Positions 19,801 to 28,899 of a stretch of 64,000 bases of DNA are shown in pieces. The stretch covers positions 1 through 64,000 of the forward strand of contig JAOAIT010000012.1 of NCBI GenBank assembly GCA_026414565.1, written 5' to 3'. Each line of letters starts with the position of its first letter. Within the stretch, counting starts at the first letter, position 1. Both the position numbers and the translations under genes were made by a program. The notes below the pieces were generated by a model, which saw nothing but the letters and a program-made list of their open reading frames with translations, did no database searches and was not told the origin of the DNA. Source of the stretch: Verrucomicrobiia bacterium (GTDB lineage: Bacteria; Verrucomicrobiota; Verrucomicrobiia; Limisphaerales; Fontisphaeraceae).

Positions 19801-19851
19801 CAGCCGCAGACGGCGGCCGCAGCACCCGCGCCAATCACGGCCCCCCTCTGA
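16825..19851 (+). CDS. uvrA: UvrA-family excinuclease ABC subunit A
   Basis: The product is 1008 residues from the ATG at 16825 (E. coli UvrA has 940). It has two ABC ATPase heads. Head I has Walker A GLSGSGKSS and signature LSGGETERVNL. Head II has Walker A GVSGSGKTT and signature LSGGESQRLKL, with LFDEPTTGLHW. Zinc-binding CxxC pairs are present: CARC/CPAC, CPAC and CPAC/CPVC. A DQSPIGRTPRSNP loop marks the family. It scans DNA for damage together with UvrB. Two oddities: the first signature has ETER in place of the usual E(S/A)QR, and head II carries an acidic insert rich in Glu, Asp and Ala shortly after its Walker A. It may be a paralogue rather than the only UvrA. Its last 17 bases overlap the convergent gene. 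Confidence 0.88.
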   Translation: MAQEPAPACIRLRGVRHNNLKHFDLDLPLGRLIVITGLSGSGKSSLAFDTLFAEGQRRYIETFSPYARQFFDRMDKPAVDSIEGIPPAIAIEQRNTVRSTRSTVGTMTELCEFMKQLWPHVARLYCAGCGQPVRREPPETVWETVARDCQGQEVLVTFALPLSAKLSVPESLQLIQRQGYRRLLVQDTVMDIDAAAAWLSPSPPPHVTVIQDRLRVSPEGRSRFLEACEQAYHFGHGRLRVWPLHQGRPVPDKALSFSIHWHCARCDLTYSPPAPALFSFNHPAGACPACKGFGRIITVDYRRALPDPAKSLAEGAIKPWQSGMSRECQDDLLTFCKKRGVPVNVPFKDLPSDIQNWVIEGDPDYGRDAAHQWPHSWYGLRGYFRWLESKTYKMHVRVLLSRYRAYTLCPACQGTRLKPEALNYRLPPPSPPLTLPDFYRLTLQKALEVATQLRQSHPWQPHHPLAVVLDEVCARLGYLVEIGLGYLTLDRPTRTLSGGETERVNLATCLGTRLVNTLFVLDEPSVGLHPRDTHRLVKLLHRLRDAGNTVVVVEHEPLIIQAADQIVDLGPGHGAEGGHLIFQGCLAQLKRCQHSLTGAYLGGRRAIPLPARRAVDPTTPRLVIHHARAHNLKDLTVEIPLGRLVALTGVSGSGKTTLLREVLLPLLAAHFPNLNVQASKDTEENEEDDPALAQTSDATAASSLEGAEALGHVVWVDQSPIGRTPRSNPALYTGAFEALREFFAQLPVAAQAGLKASDFSFNSERGQCPACRGAGFEKVEMQFLSDVFLRCPVCQGRRYRPEVLKITFADPRQPGRGYNIADVLEASAEDVQALLQHFPDSAPARRAAAALQILQEVGLGYLRLGQPINTLSGGESQRLKLARHLAEFAATASAHRGRPTLFLFDEPTTGLHWEDVRVLLEVFQKLVNAGHSLLVIEHNLEVIKAAEWLIDLGPEAGEAGGQIVVCGPPEVVAACPASHTGAALRADPQMARQPQTAAAAPAPITAPL

Positions 19852-22444
19852 GGACCGGTTGCAGGGCGCGCTCGGCCAGCGCCATCATTCGGCGCGCCGC
19901 CGCTTCCTCCTGCCCCAAATCCCATTCCGTCTGCGCCAGCAGATAAACCAGCCGGGGCGGGCTGGCAGCCGGGGCGGCCGCCTGGCGCAGGAAAGCCAGA
20001 TCCCTCTGCGCCGCGGGCAGATGATACATGGCCTCCGCCAGCGCCAGCACCACGTTGGTGTCCGTGGGGGTTTGCGTCCAGCGCGCCCGCCACTGCTCCA
20101 CGCCGGCCTCGGCAAAGCCGGAATTCAGCGGCTTGTCCAGCGTGCCGGGCGGCCAATGCACCCGGCACAACCGCTCGGCCAGCCGGTAGGCCTCATTGAA
20201 CTGGCGCCCGGCCATCAACGCCTGCAGCAACACCCACTGGCCCGCGGGCAGATTGATTTCTCGGCCCAGGGCATTGGTGGCTGAACTCACATCCCCCGCC
20301 CGCAAAAATCGCGTGGCCACCTCCACCCCCAACACCCGGTTGGTGGCCTGGCGGCAGGCTTCCCGGGCCAGCCCACCCAACCCCCGATGCAGCGCAAAAT
20401 CCGCCAGGGTCATCAGCGCCGCAGGCGTGTCCGGCGTCAGCGACCACAGCGTCGCCGGCTGCGGCTCCGCCTGCCACGCAATCTCCAGCGCCTCCCGCAA
20501 ATCCTCCGGCCGCTCCAACGGCGCCGCCTGCAAAAACTCCAGCGCCACGTGCGGCTCACGCACGGCAAAATGCCGGGCAAACCGCAACCCCAGCCGCGGC
20601 TGCAGGGGATTCAACCGCATCACCCCCCACGCCGCCTCCCTGCCGGCGGCGGACGACTCCGAAAAAGCCAGCTCCAGCCATGCCAGTTCCAGCCGCAGTT
20701 CCCACTGATAAGGGTCCAGTCGCAAAGCGCGCAAAAATTCCTCCCGCAAATGCGCCGCCTGCCGGATTTGCTCCGCCCTTGGCTCCCGTTGCAGGGCCAG
20801 CACCCGTGCCCGCAGGCAGGCCACACGCCTCTCGCTGGCCCATGGCCAGAGCCGCAGCGATTGCCCAATGGCCGCAGCCTGCCCCTCCGGCGCAGGGTGA
20901 TCCAGCCGCGTCTGCCACCGCCAGAAACTCCATCCCTGCGCCACCGCCGCCATTACCACCGCCCCCCCCAGGGCACAGTGAACCACCACCCGGCTCCGCG
21001 GCAGTGCGGGCGGCACTTCGGGACGATGCGGCTCCTCCAACATGCCCACCACCAGGCCCAACAAGGCCGCCGCCAGCAGGAGATTGGCCTGCGTCTGCCC
21101 CACAAACTCAAATTGCGCATGCACCAGAAAGGCCAGCAACGCCGCCAGCGCGCCAATCAATATTTCCGGCTCCGTCACCTTGCGCCGCAGAGCCTCCCGC
21201 GCCCCCTTGGCCAGCAAAATCCCCACCAACAGCAAACCCCAAACCAGCCCGGCCACCCCCGTCTCCGCCACCCACTGCACCAGATCATTTTCGGCATGCC
21301 AGAAGGTTTTATCCCCGCCAAACGTCTTAAAGTGATTGAACGCCGTCGCAAACGCGCCCGGCCCCACCCCAAACCACGGAAACTTCAGCGTCATCTCCAT
21401 CGCATCTTTCCAAATCGCCCGTTTGAAGGACAAATCCTTGGCCCCTCCCTCTAATCGGTCCAGCACCAGCCCGCTGGCGGCCAGCATGATCAACAGCACC
21501 AGCACCACCGCGCCCGTGCACACCAGCAGCCGCGTGCGGTTTTTCGAGCGCCGCGCCAGATACACCAGCCACGTCAGCAATCCGGCCCCAAACGCCAGCC
21601 CCCCCGCCCGCGAGCCGCACGCCACCGCCGCCACCAGGGCCGGCACCACCACCACCACCAGCAAAACCAGCGTGGGCCAGCGCCGGCGCGGCCGGGGCCG
21701 CCACTCGGAGCACGCCCGGTGTAAGGGCGACACCGTCCGCATCCCCCATCCCAAAACCAGCAACACCCCCATGTACACCCAGTTGGCAAAGTGATTGCGG
21801 TTGGCAAACGTCCCGGCCGCATATTGATAACGATTCTCCCATATCCCCAACAGCCGGCTCGCGTCCACCCACCGCAGCCACGCCTCGGACAACACCAACA
21901 AAAACAGCGCCGCCAGCACAAACCGCACCAGGACCATTGGAAAACCGCGCCGATGCGCCCCCTGCCGCGCCAGCCAGAAAATCACCACCGCCTGCAGCAA
22001 TTCCCAATATCGCTGCACCGTGCCCGCCGGCGACAATGTCAGCGTCATCCACCGCTCAGGCGATCCGGATGCCACCGGAAATTGCTGCGCCAGGGCCGCC
22101 CGCGCCGGACTCAGGTACTGCACCAGCGCTGCAGGCAGCGGAATCAAATAGAGCGCCAGCCCCGCCACCGCCAGCCAGCCCCAGCCGCGCGGCAGCCACC
22201 GTTCCTCCCCGCGCCCCAGCTCCTCCACCAGCAGCAAAACACTCAGCCCCAACAGCAGGCCCACCGCCGCCTGTCCTTCGGCCGTCACCGACCCAAACAA
22301 CAGCGGCGCCAAAAATAGCGCCGTCAACCATGGATAATGCCGCCACATGGGCGCCCTCATCATGCCCGCCCGCGCCGCCAGCGTCGAATCAAAAACCTTG
22401 GCGGCTCCTCGGCCCCGCGCCCCGCCAACTTCACTTTCCGGCAT
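19835..22444 (-). CDS. O-antigen ligase/polymerase-like membrane protein with TPR-like C-terminal half
   Basis: The product is 869 residues as listed. A start at 22363 (MMRAP) is equally plausible because the upstream 27 residues are non-hydrophobic and the rseP promoter sits over the 22444 start. Residues about 33-460 contain ten or more hydrophobic helices. The Wzy_C/RfaL-type region includes GTFANRNHFANW and FPWFGVGPGAFATAFNHFKTF with a following W-AENDLVQW motif, the classical periplasmic loop of O-antigen ligases. Residues about 490-860 are soluble, Ala/Leu/Arg-rich helical repeats of TPR type. It probably joins or polymerises undecaprenyl-linked glycans. It is divergent from rseP and overlaps uvrA at the 3' ends. 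Confidence 0.8.
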   Translation of the reverse strand: MPESEVGGARGRGAAKVFDSTLAARAGMMRAPMWRHYPWLTALFLAPLLFGSVTAEGQAAVGLLLGLSVLLLVEELGRGEERWLPRGWGWLAVAGLALYLIPLPAALVQYLSPARAALAQQFPVASGSPERWMTLTLSPAGTVQRYWELLQAVVIFWLARQGAHRRGFPMVLVRFVLAALFLLVLSEAWLRWVDASRLLGIWENRYQYAAGTFANRNHFANWVYMGVLLVLGWGMRTVSPLHRACSEWRPRPRRRWPTLVLLVVVVVPALVAAVACGSRAGGLAFGAGLLTWLVYLARRSKNRTRLLVCTGAVVLVLLIMLAASGLVLDRLEGGAKDLSFKRAIWKDAMEMTLKFPWFGVGPGAFATAFNHFKTFGGDKTFWHAENDLVQWVAETGVAGLVWGLLLVGILLAKGAREALRRKVTEPEILIGALAALLAFLVHAQFEFVGQTQANLLLAAALLGLVVGMLEEPHRPEVPPALPRSRVVVHCALGGAVVMAAVAQGWSFWRWQTRLDHPAPEGQAAAIGQSLRLWPWASERRVACLRARVLALQREPRAEQIRQAAHLREEFLRALRLDPYQWELRLELAWLELAFSESSAAGREAAWGVMRLNPLQPRLGLRFARHFAVREPHVALEFLQAAPLERPEDLREALEIAWQAEPQPATLWSLTPDTPAALMTLADFALHRGLGGLAREACRQATNRVLGVEVATRFLRAGDVSSATNALGREINLPAGQWVLLQALMAGRQFNEAYRLAERLCRVHWPPGTLDKPLNSGFAEAGVEQWRARWTQTPTDTNVVLALAEAMYHLPAAQRDLAFLRQAAAPAASPPRLVYLLAQTEWDLGQEEAAARRMMALAERALQPVLRGGP

Positions 22445-22471
22445 TGCCAGCGCCCCACGGCTGGTTATATT
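22444..22471 (+). promoter_or_regulatory. Probable rseP promoter
   Basis: TTGCCA (22444-22449) and TATATT (22466-22471) are separated by 16 bases and each match the sigma-70 consensus at five of six positions. The -10 overlaps an inverted pair GGTTA/TAACC (22463-22475). The rseP ATG is 36 bases downstream. Confidence 0.5.
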
Positions 22472-22506
22472 AACCGGCTGAGGCGGGTACTGCAGCCTGC
22501 CGGGTC

Positions 22507-23931
22507 ATGGAAATACTAAAGTTCATAGTCATTTTGCTGGAAGTGCTGGTGCTCTTCAACCTGCTCATCATCGTGCATGAGCTGGGCCACTTCCTGGCGG
22601 CACGCTGGCGCGGCATGGTGGTGGACCGCTTTGGCGTGTGGTTCGGCAAGCCCCTCTGGCAGCGCAAAATCGGCGGCGTGACCTACTGCCTCGGCTGGAT
22701 CCCCGCCGGCGGCTTCGTCTCCCTCCCCCAAATGGCCCCCATGGAGGCCATCGAGGGCGAAGTGCAGGTGGACAAACAAAATCTGCCGCAAGCCCCGGTC
22801 AAAGACCGCATCATCGTGGCCTTCGCCGGCCCCCTGTTCAGTTTCCTCCTCGCCATTGTTTTCGCGCTCATCGTCTGGCAGGTGGGCCGGCCCGTGTATG
22901 AGTCCGACAGCTCCAACGTCATCGGCATGGTGCTCAAAGACGGCCCGGCCGAAAAAGCCGGCCTGCAACCGGGAGACCGCCTCGTCGCCATTGATGGCCA
23001 TCCGGTCACCCGTTTCGGCGGCATCGGCACCGACAGCATCAAATGGCGCATCATCTCCTCCGAAGGCGAAACCATCCAGGTAACCTACGAACGCCAAGGC
23101 CAGACCAACACCGTCGCCATCAAACCCGAAGTCGAGAAGACCGGCTTCGGCCAGCGCAGCGGCCTGCGCCAGATCAAAATTGTGCCGGCCTACACCGCCA
23201 TCATCGCTGAAGTCCTGCCCCACAGCCCGGCCGACTACGCCGGCCTGCGCAAAGATGACATCATCCTCGAAGCCAACGGCCAGCGGCTGATCCATCCCAG
23301 TCAGGTCAGCACCCTCATCGAGCGCAACGGCACCAACGCCGTCCGCCTCCTGGTCAAACGCGGCGCCCAAACCAATCTGGTGGCCGTCGTGCCGGAAATC
23401 CCCGCCGTCGCCGCCCCCGAGGACAAGCGCCCCAGCCTGGGCGTCTATTGGGACAGCCGCGGCCTGCAAACCATTGACCGCCCGGGGCCGGTGGAGCAAA
23501 TCCACGCCAGCGTGGACATGATGGTCAGCACCTTCAAGGCCCTCTTCTCCCGCAAGTCCGGCGTCAAGGCTCAGCACCTCTCCGGCCCGGTGGGCATCCT
23601 GCGCATCTACTACCTCCTCTTTCAAAGCGAGCACGGCTGGCGGCTGGCCCTCTGGTTCAGCGTCATTTTCAATGTCAACCTCGCCCTGCTCAACCTCTTG
23701 CCCGTGCCCGTGCTCGACGGCGGCCACATCCTCCTGGCCCTCATCGAGGGCATCCGCCGCAAGGCCATGAACCTCAAGGTGCTCCAGGCCGTCCAAACCG
23801 CCTGCGCCGTGCTCATCATCGGTTACATGCTCTTCATCACTTTCTACGATGTCGGCGCGCTCTCCGACCGCGGCCCCAAAGAACCGCCCACACCGCAGTT
23901 TGCGCCCAAGGTCCAAATTCGCGGCCAGTGA
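22507..23931 (+). CDS. rseP: RseP-type site-2 zinc metalloprotease
   Basis: The product is 474 residues. HELGH at residues 24-28 in the first membrane helix is the zinc site, and NLLPVPVLDGGH near residue 400 supplies the third ligand. Two PDZ domains lie between: about residues 135-210, with GLQPGDRLVAIDGHPV, and about 235-300, with GLRKDDIILEANGQ. Final hydrophobic helices end the protein. It cleaves membrane-anchored anti-sigma factors or signal-peptide remnants inside the membrane. It is followed after 47 bases by ispG; rseP next to isoprenoid genes (often dxr) is a common bacterial arrangement, but dxr is absent here. Confidence 0.94.
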   Translation: MEILKFIVILLEVLVLFNLLIIVHELGHFLAARWRGMVVDRFGVWFGKPLWQRKIGGVTYCLGWIPAGGFVSLPQMAPMEAIEGEVQVDKQNLPQAPVKDRIIVAFAGPLFSFLLAIVFALIVWQVGRPVYESDSSNVIGMVLKDGPAEKAGLQPGDRLVAIDGHPVTRFGGIGTDSIKWRIISSEGETIQVTYERQGQTNTVAIKPEVEKTGFGQRSGLRQIKIVPAYTAIIAEVLPHSPADYAGLRKDDIILEANGQRLIHPSQVSTLIERNGTNAVRLLVKRGAQTNLVAVVPEIPAVAAPEDKRPSLGVYWDSRGLQTIDRPGPVEQIHASVDMMVSTFKALFSRKSGVKAQHLSGPVGILRIYYLLFQSEHGWRLALWFSVIFNVNLALLNLLPVPVLDGGHILLALIEGIRRKAMNLKVLQAVQTACAVLIIGYMLFITFYDVGALSDRGPKEPPTPQFAPKVQIRGQ

Positions 23932-23978
23932 GCCACCTCGCCCGGCTGTGGCGCCCGCCGTAGAGCTGCAAACAAACC

Positions 23979-25759
<1,781 letters not shown>

Positions 25760-25763
<4 letters not shown>

Positions 25764-26425
25764 CCCGCTTCCCGCACCAACGCCTCCACCTCGGCCAGCG
25801 TCAATCCCACCAGCGACGGCAGCACCATGTCCGCCTCCCGCAGGCTTTCCGCCGGATGCGTGGTCGCCAGTCCCACCACCTTCATCCCCGCCGCCCGGGC
25901 GGCAGCCAGACCCACATGCGCATCCTCAAAAACCACGCACCGCGCCGGCGGCACGCCCAGTCTCTGGGCCGCAGTCAGGAAAACTTCCGGCTCCGGCTTG
26001 CCCCGCCGCACGTCCTCCGCCGCCACAATGGCCTGAAAATAATGGGCCGCGCCCAGCCGCTCCAGGCACAGATCAAGATTCTCCCGCGGCGTGGAGGAGC
26101 CAATCGCACACGGCACTCCGGCCTTTTTCAGTGTCTCCAGCCATGCCTGCACACCCGGCAATAATTCAATCCCCTCCGCCCGCAATAAATCCCGGAAGTA
26201 CTCCTCCTTCTGCCACGACCATTCGGCCACTTTGGCCGCATCTTGCGTCCACCCCAGCAGCTCGGTGATTACCCGGTCATTCTTCATCCCAAAGCTCCGC
26301 CGAAAGAATCCTTCAGGCAATGGCAGGCCCTTTTCCTGCGCCAGGCGGACCCACGCGCGCTCGTGCTGACGGGAGGAATCCACAATCACCCCGTCCCAAT
26401 CAAAAATGGCAGCCCATGACGGCAT
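25760..26425 (-). CDS. HAD-superfamily hydrolase, beta-phosphoglucomutase-like
   Basis: The product is 221 residues. Motif I is DWDGVIVDSS (nucleophile D9, acid/base D11), with an all-helical cap inserted after it. Motif II is the Ser/Thr of AIGSSTPRENL, motif III is K in RRGKPEPEVF, and motif IV is VVFEDAHVGLAAARAAGM. This is subfamily IA, close to beta-phosphoglucomutase and sugar-phosphate phosphatases. The first motif has Trp where FDFDG is common. The substrate is not determinable. It lies in tandem (78 bases) downstream of the Cys-rich protein gene. Confidence 0.88.
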
Positions 26426-26503
26426 GGCGGCGATTGAAGGCTATTGTCCCCCCGCTGGCAATGCTGGAGGTGTCATCGGCCTTCATCCGCAGCCCGGCCG
26501 GCG

Positions 26504-27316
26504 TCACTCCTCTTCCTGCGCTGCTGCCGATGCCCCACCCGGGGAACCTTGCGGCAAAGCCGCCATTAATTTTTGCTGTAAAAACTGCACATGCCGCGGA
26601 TTGGCCGGAGCACTAAAATCCGCCACCCGCAATTCAGGATTAGGTTGGTTGAGCAAACGCTCCACCGCGGCCAGCAAACCCCGGATTTCCGTGGGGGCCA
26701 GCGCCAGCGTCACGGGGGTTTCCTGGGAAATTCGCATCCGCTTGCGCGCAAATTCCAATAACAGCGCGCATGGCTCCAGACAGGGGATCAGGCTTTTGTC
26801 TTCCGGCCGGTCCACCGCCAGCCCCGGCACACCCCAATAACGTTGTTTCAAACAAAAGCGCGGCGCACAACACGACTGCACCATGGCCGCCGCCTGCTCC
26901 GGCGTGGCCTTGGCCGTCAGCCGATACATCCCGCTTTGCCGCTGCGTGAAGGCATAATAGTCAGTCACCGGCGGCGGCCCGGTACGCACCGCATGCCAAT
27001 CCGCCAAAAAACCCGGATACACCGCCTCCAGGGCCTGCTCCAGCTCGGCCGGAGTGCCCACCCGGCAATACCACCCGCGGCATAAATCCGGCGCTGAATG
27101 CAGGGGCCGAAACATGCCCAGACTGTTGTATTGTGTCCGGCTCTGAAGTTCATCCACCCCTATCAACTCCAGCCCCTCCACCCCCCCAACATCCTCCACA
27201 TGCCGCAACAAATAACCGGCCTCGCCCTGGCGCTCGATGCTGAGTTGGGCCACAATTATGCGCTCACCCATCTCCTTTATAAAAAGGGCCAGCGCTGGAT
27301 TTTCAAAACTACCCAT
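26504..27316 (-). CDS. Cys-rich protein resembling the DR2241 iron-sulfur family
   Basis: The product is 270 residues with no signal or membrane helix. Cysteines fall at 79, 84, 149, 150, 155, 179 and 183. The spacing CxxxxC then IPCLEPC, with QSGMYR and CLKQRYW motifs, recalls the 4Fe-4S domain of Deinococcus DR2241-like proteins, which are related to sirohydrochlorin/CbiX-type factors. That resemblance is from memory and needs a profile search. A Pro/Ala/Glu-rich tail ends the protein. It is probably co-transcribed with the HAD hydrolase downstream, but no pathway link is evident. Confidence 0.6.
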   Translation of the reverse strand: MGSFENPALALFIKEMGERIIVAQLSIERQGEAGYLLRHVEDVGGVEGLELIGVDELQSRTQYNSLGMFRPLHSAPDLCRGWYCRVGTPAELEQALEAVYPGFLADWHAVRTGPPPVTDYYAFTQRQSGMYRLTAKATPEQAAAMVQSCCAPRFCLKQRYWGVPGLAVDRPEDKSLIPCLEPCALLLEFARKRMRISQETPVTLALAPTEIRGLLAAVERLLNQPNPELRVADFSAPANPRHVQFLQQKLMAALPQGSPGGASAAAQEEE

Positions 27317-27371
27317 GCCGCCAAGCTTAGTCCAGGTTCACACCGCTTTCCAACTGCCAAAAGCACCCGTT

Positions 27372-27392
27372 GTGGCCCCCACCAGGGGCCAC
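27372..27392. repeat. Perfect 8-bp inverted repeat in divergent intergenic region
   Basis: GTGGCCCC (27372-27379) and GGGGCCAC (27385-27392) flank a five-base centre, between the divergent starts at 27316 and 27561. There is no T-tract, so it is more likely an operator or RNA hairpin than a terminator. Confidence 0.4.
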
Positions 27393-27560
27393 GGGCCGCC
27401 CTCACGGGTCCGGTTTGTTACTCAAACTTAACTTGACTGTCATGGGATATTTGCGTTTTGCTGCCTATTGAAGGGGTTGGCCGCATCCCGGCCGCGCTCC
27501 TGCAAAACAACCAGACTCATCGAAACCCAATAACCGCAGCCCAACCTTCTGCTTTCTGCC

Positions 27561-28064
27561 ATGAAAAACCTCACCCCCACCCCGGAGCAGTTGGACAAGC
27601 TCCATGCCCAACAACAACAGCTTGCCCGGCAAGTGCAACAACTCAATCAGAAAACCGCCGCCGCCAAAACCCGCGCCAAGGAAACCAAGGCCGCCGCCAA
27701 AGCGGCCAAGGCCGCCGCCAAACAGGCGCGCAAAACCTACAAGGAGCTGAAAGAAAAACTGGCCGCCGCCGAAGCGCGCCTGGCCGAGCTGCAGGACACG
27801 CTCGATAAATGGCAGCGCAAAATCGCCGCCCGGGCGCGTGCGTCCAAACCATCCCCCAAGCCGGCGGAAATCAAACCCCAACCGGCACCGAAAATTGCAG
27901 CCACCCCGCCCAAGGAATCGAAAAAAGCCTCTCCGCCCGCCCGCAAGGCAACCCCGGCCCGCGCCTTGCCCCGCAAAACCGCAGAAGCCACCCCCTCAGC
28001 CGCCGCCCCTGCAGCTCCTGCGCCAGTGCCGTCCACCAAGGATGCGCCCGCCCAGCCGGCCTGA
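27561..28064 (+). CDS. Ala/Lys/Pro-rich coiled-coil protein, H1-like composition
   Basis: The product is 167 residues. Residues 1-90 are a continuous heptad-rich coiled coil, with blocks such as KAAAKAAKAAAKQARK. Residues 90-167 are disordered, dominated by Lys, Pro and Ala with PAEIKPQPAP-type spacing. There is no signal peptide. The composition resembles histone-H1-like or other nucleic-acid-associated bacterial proteins, but it is low complexity and no function should be assigned from it. The stop is three bases from the 3' end of the convergent tRNA-Leu(UAG). Confidence 0.65.
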   Translation: MKNLTPTPEQLDKLHAQQQQLARQVQQLNQKTAAAKTRAKETKAAAKAAKAAAKQARKTYKELKEKLAAAEARLAELQDTLDKWQRKIAARARASKPSPKPAEIKPQPAPKIAATPPKESKKASPPARKATPARALPRKTAEATPSAAAPAAPAPVPSTKDAPAQPA

Positions 28065-28066
28065 GC

Positions 28067-28150
28067 TGGTGGGCATGACAGGACTTGAACCTGCACGGAT
28101 TGCTCCACGGGATCCTAAGTCCCGCGCGTCTGCCATTCCGCCACATGCCC
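28067..28150 (-). tRNA. tRNA-Leu(UAG), CCA encoded
   Basis: Read on the minus strand, the acceptor GGGCATG (28150-28144) pairs with CATGCCC (28077-28071), then discriminator A and a genomic CCA. The anticodon stem CGGGA/TCCCG encloses the loop CTTAGGA; the anticodon TAG is at 28117-28115. A long variable arm and a GTTCAAG T-loop are present, as expected for a class II leucine tRNA. Confidence 0.96.
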
Positions 28151-28350
28151 GCCATGTCCTCCGCCAAGTACCCATGACTTTAACAAATCCAGCCGGCTGA
28201 AAAAATAAAAATCGAGACGGAGGGCGGCAATCCTTCATCTCTTGGCCCCGTTCAGCCGGCCCGCCCATGACCGGAAATGCCTGCTCCAGAGAGGCCGAAT
28301 GGAAGGGTCGGCATAAGAATGTGGCATAAGGTTTGCTCATATCTCCCACC

Positions 28351-28818
28351 ATGAAGTCCGCACCAATCAACACGGCCACGACAGGCAGCCTGTTTCTGGC
28401 GGGTCTGATGTGCTGCTGGACGCTCTGGGCGCCCCAACCGGCTCAAGCCCAGACGGTAACCGATGCTGTCGCAGCTATAGACGAGTGTGTCCAAAAATTG
28501 GACAAAGCGCAGCTCCCCGCCCCCGTGGCGCAAGCCTTGCAAATGGACGTGGCCTTTGTCGAAAAGGCGCTCTTGCAGGAAAATTGTCAGGTCAGTGACC
28601 TGGTCTTCATCCGGGCGCTGGCCAAAAAAACCGGCTCCTCCTGCGAGGCCATTCTTTCCTCCCACCCGCAGCGCGAATGGCTGGTCTCCCTGAAAAAAGC
28701 CGGGGTGAACGAAGAGGACATCGTGCAACTGCTGGACGATGCCTACGCCGACCTGGCGCTTAAGATGCTCGATTTCCCCAAAAAGAAAGAGAATGTCAAA
28801 AAAACAGCCAAACGTTGA
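28351..28818 (+). CDS. Small secreted hypothetical protein
   Basis: The product is 155 residues from the ATG at 28351. A signal peptide ends near AQPAQAQ-type cleavage residues (about 33). The mature part is helical, acidic then basic, with three Cys and a Lys-rich tail (KKKENVKKTAKR). I do not recognise the family. The 200-base gap before it holds a direct repeat GGCATAAG at 28310 and 28323. A strong hairpin follows the gene. Confidence 0.65.
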   Translation: MKSAPINTATTGSLFLAGLMCCWTLWAPQPAQAQTVTDAVAAIDECVQKLDKAQLPAPVAQALQMDVAFVEKALLQENCQVSDLVFIRALAKKTGSSCEAILSSHPQREWLVSLKKAGVNEEDIVQLLDDAYADLALKMLDFPKKKENVKKTAKR

Positions 28819-28843
28819 TTAGGTGGGTTGGTGGACTGGGGAC

Positions 28844-28881
28844 TCAAAGGGCGCTCTGGAATGGCCAGCAGCGCCCTTTGA
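28844..28881. terminator. Bidirectional hairpin between convergent genes
   Basis: TCAAAGGGCGCT (28844-28855) is a perfect 12-base inverted match to AGCGCCCTTTGA (28870-28881), with a further CTGG/CCAG inside. It sits between the secreted protein gene and the UbiD gene, which converge. No run of T follows on either strand, so it may be a transcript-end stabiliser or a Rho-assisted stop rather than a classical terminator. Confidence 0.6.
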
Positions 28882-28899
28882 CTTTGCTGCCAAGCCGTA

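Noticed and set aside
28844-28881. Classical intrinsic terminator
   Set aside because: The stem is excellent but no T-run follows on either strand, so I list it only as a bidirectional hairpin with reduced confidence.
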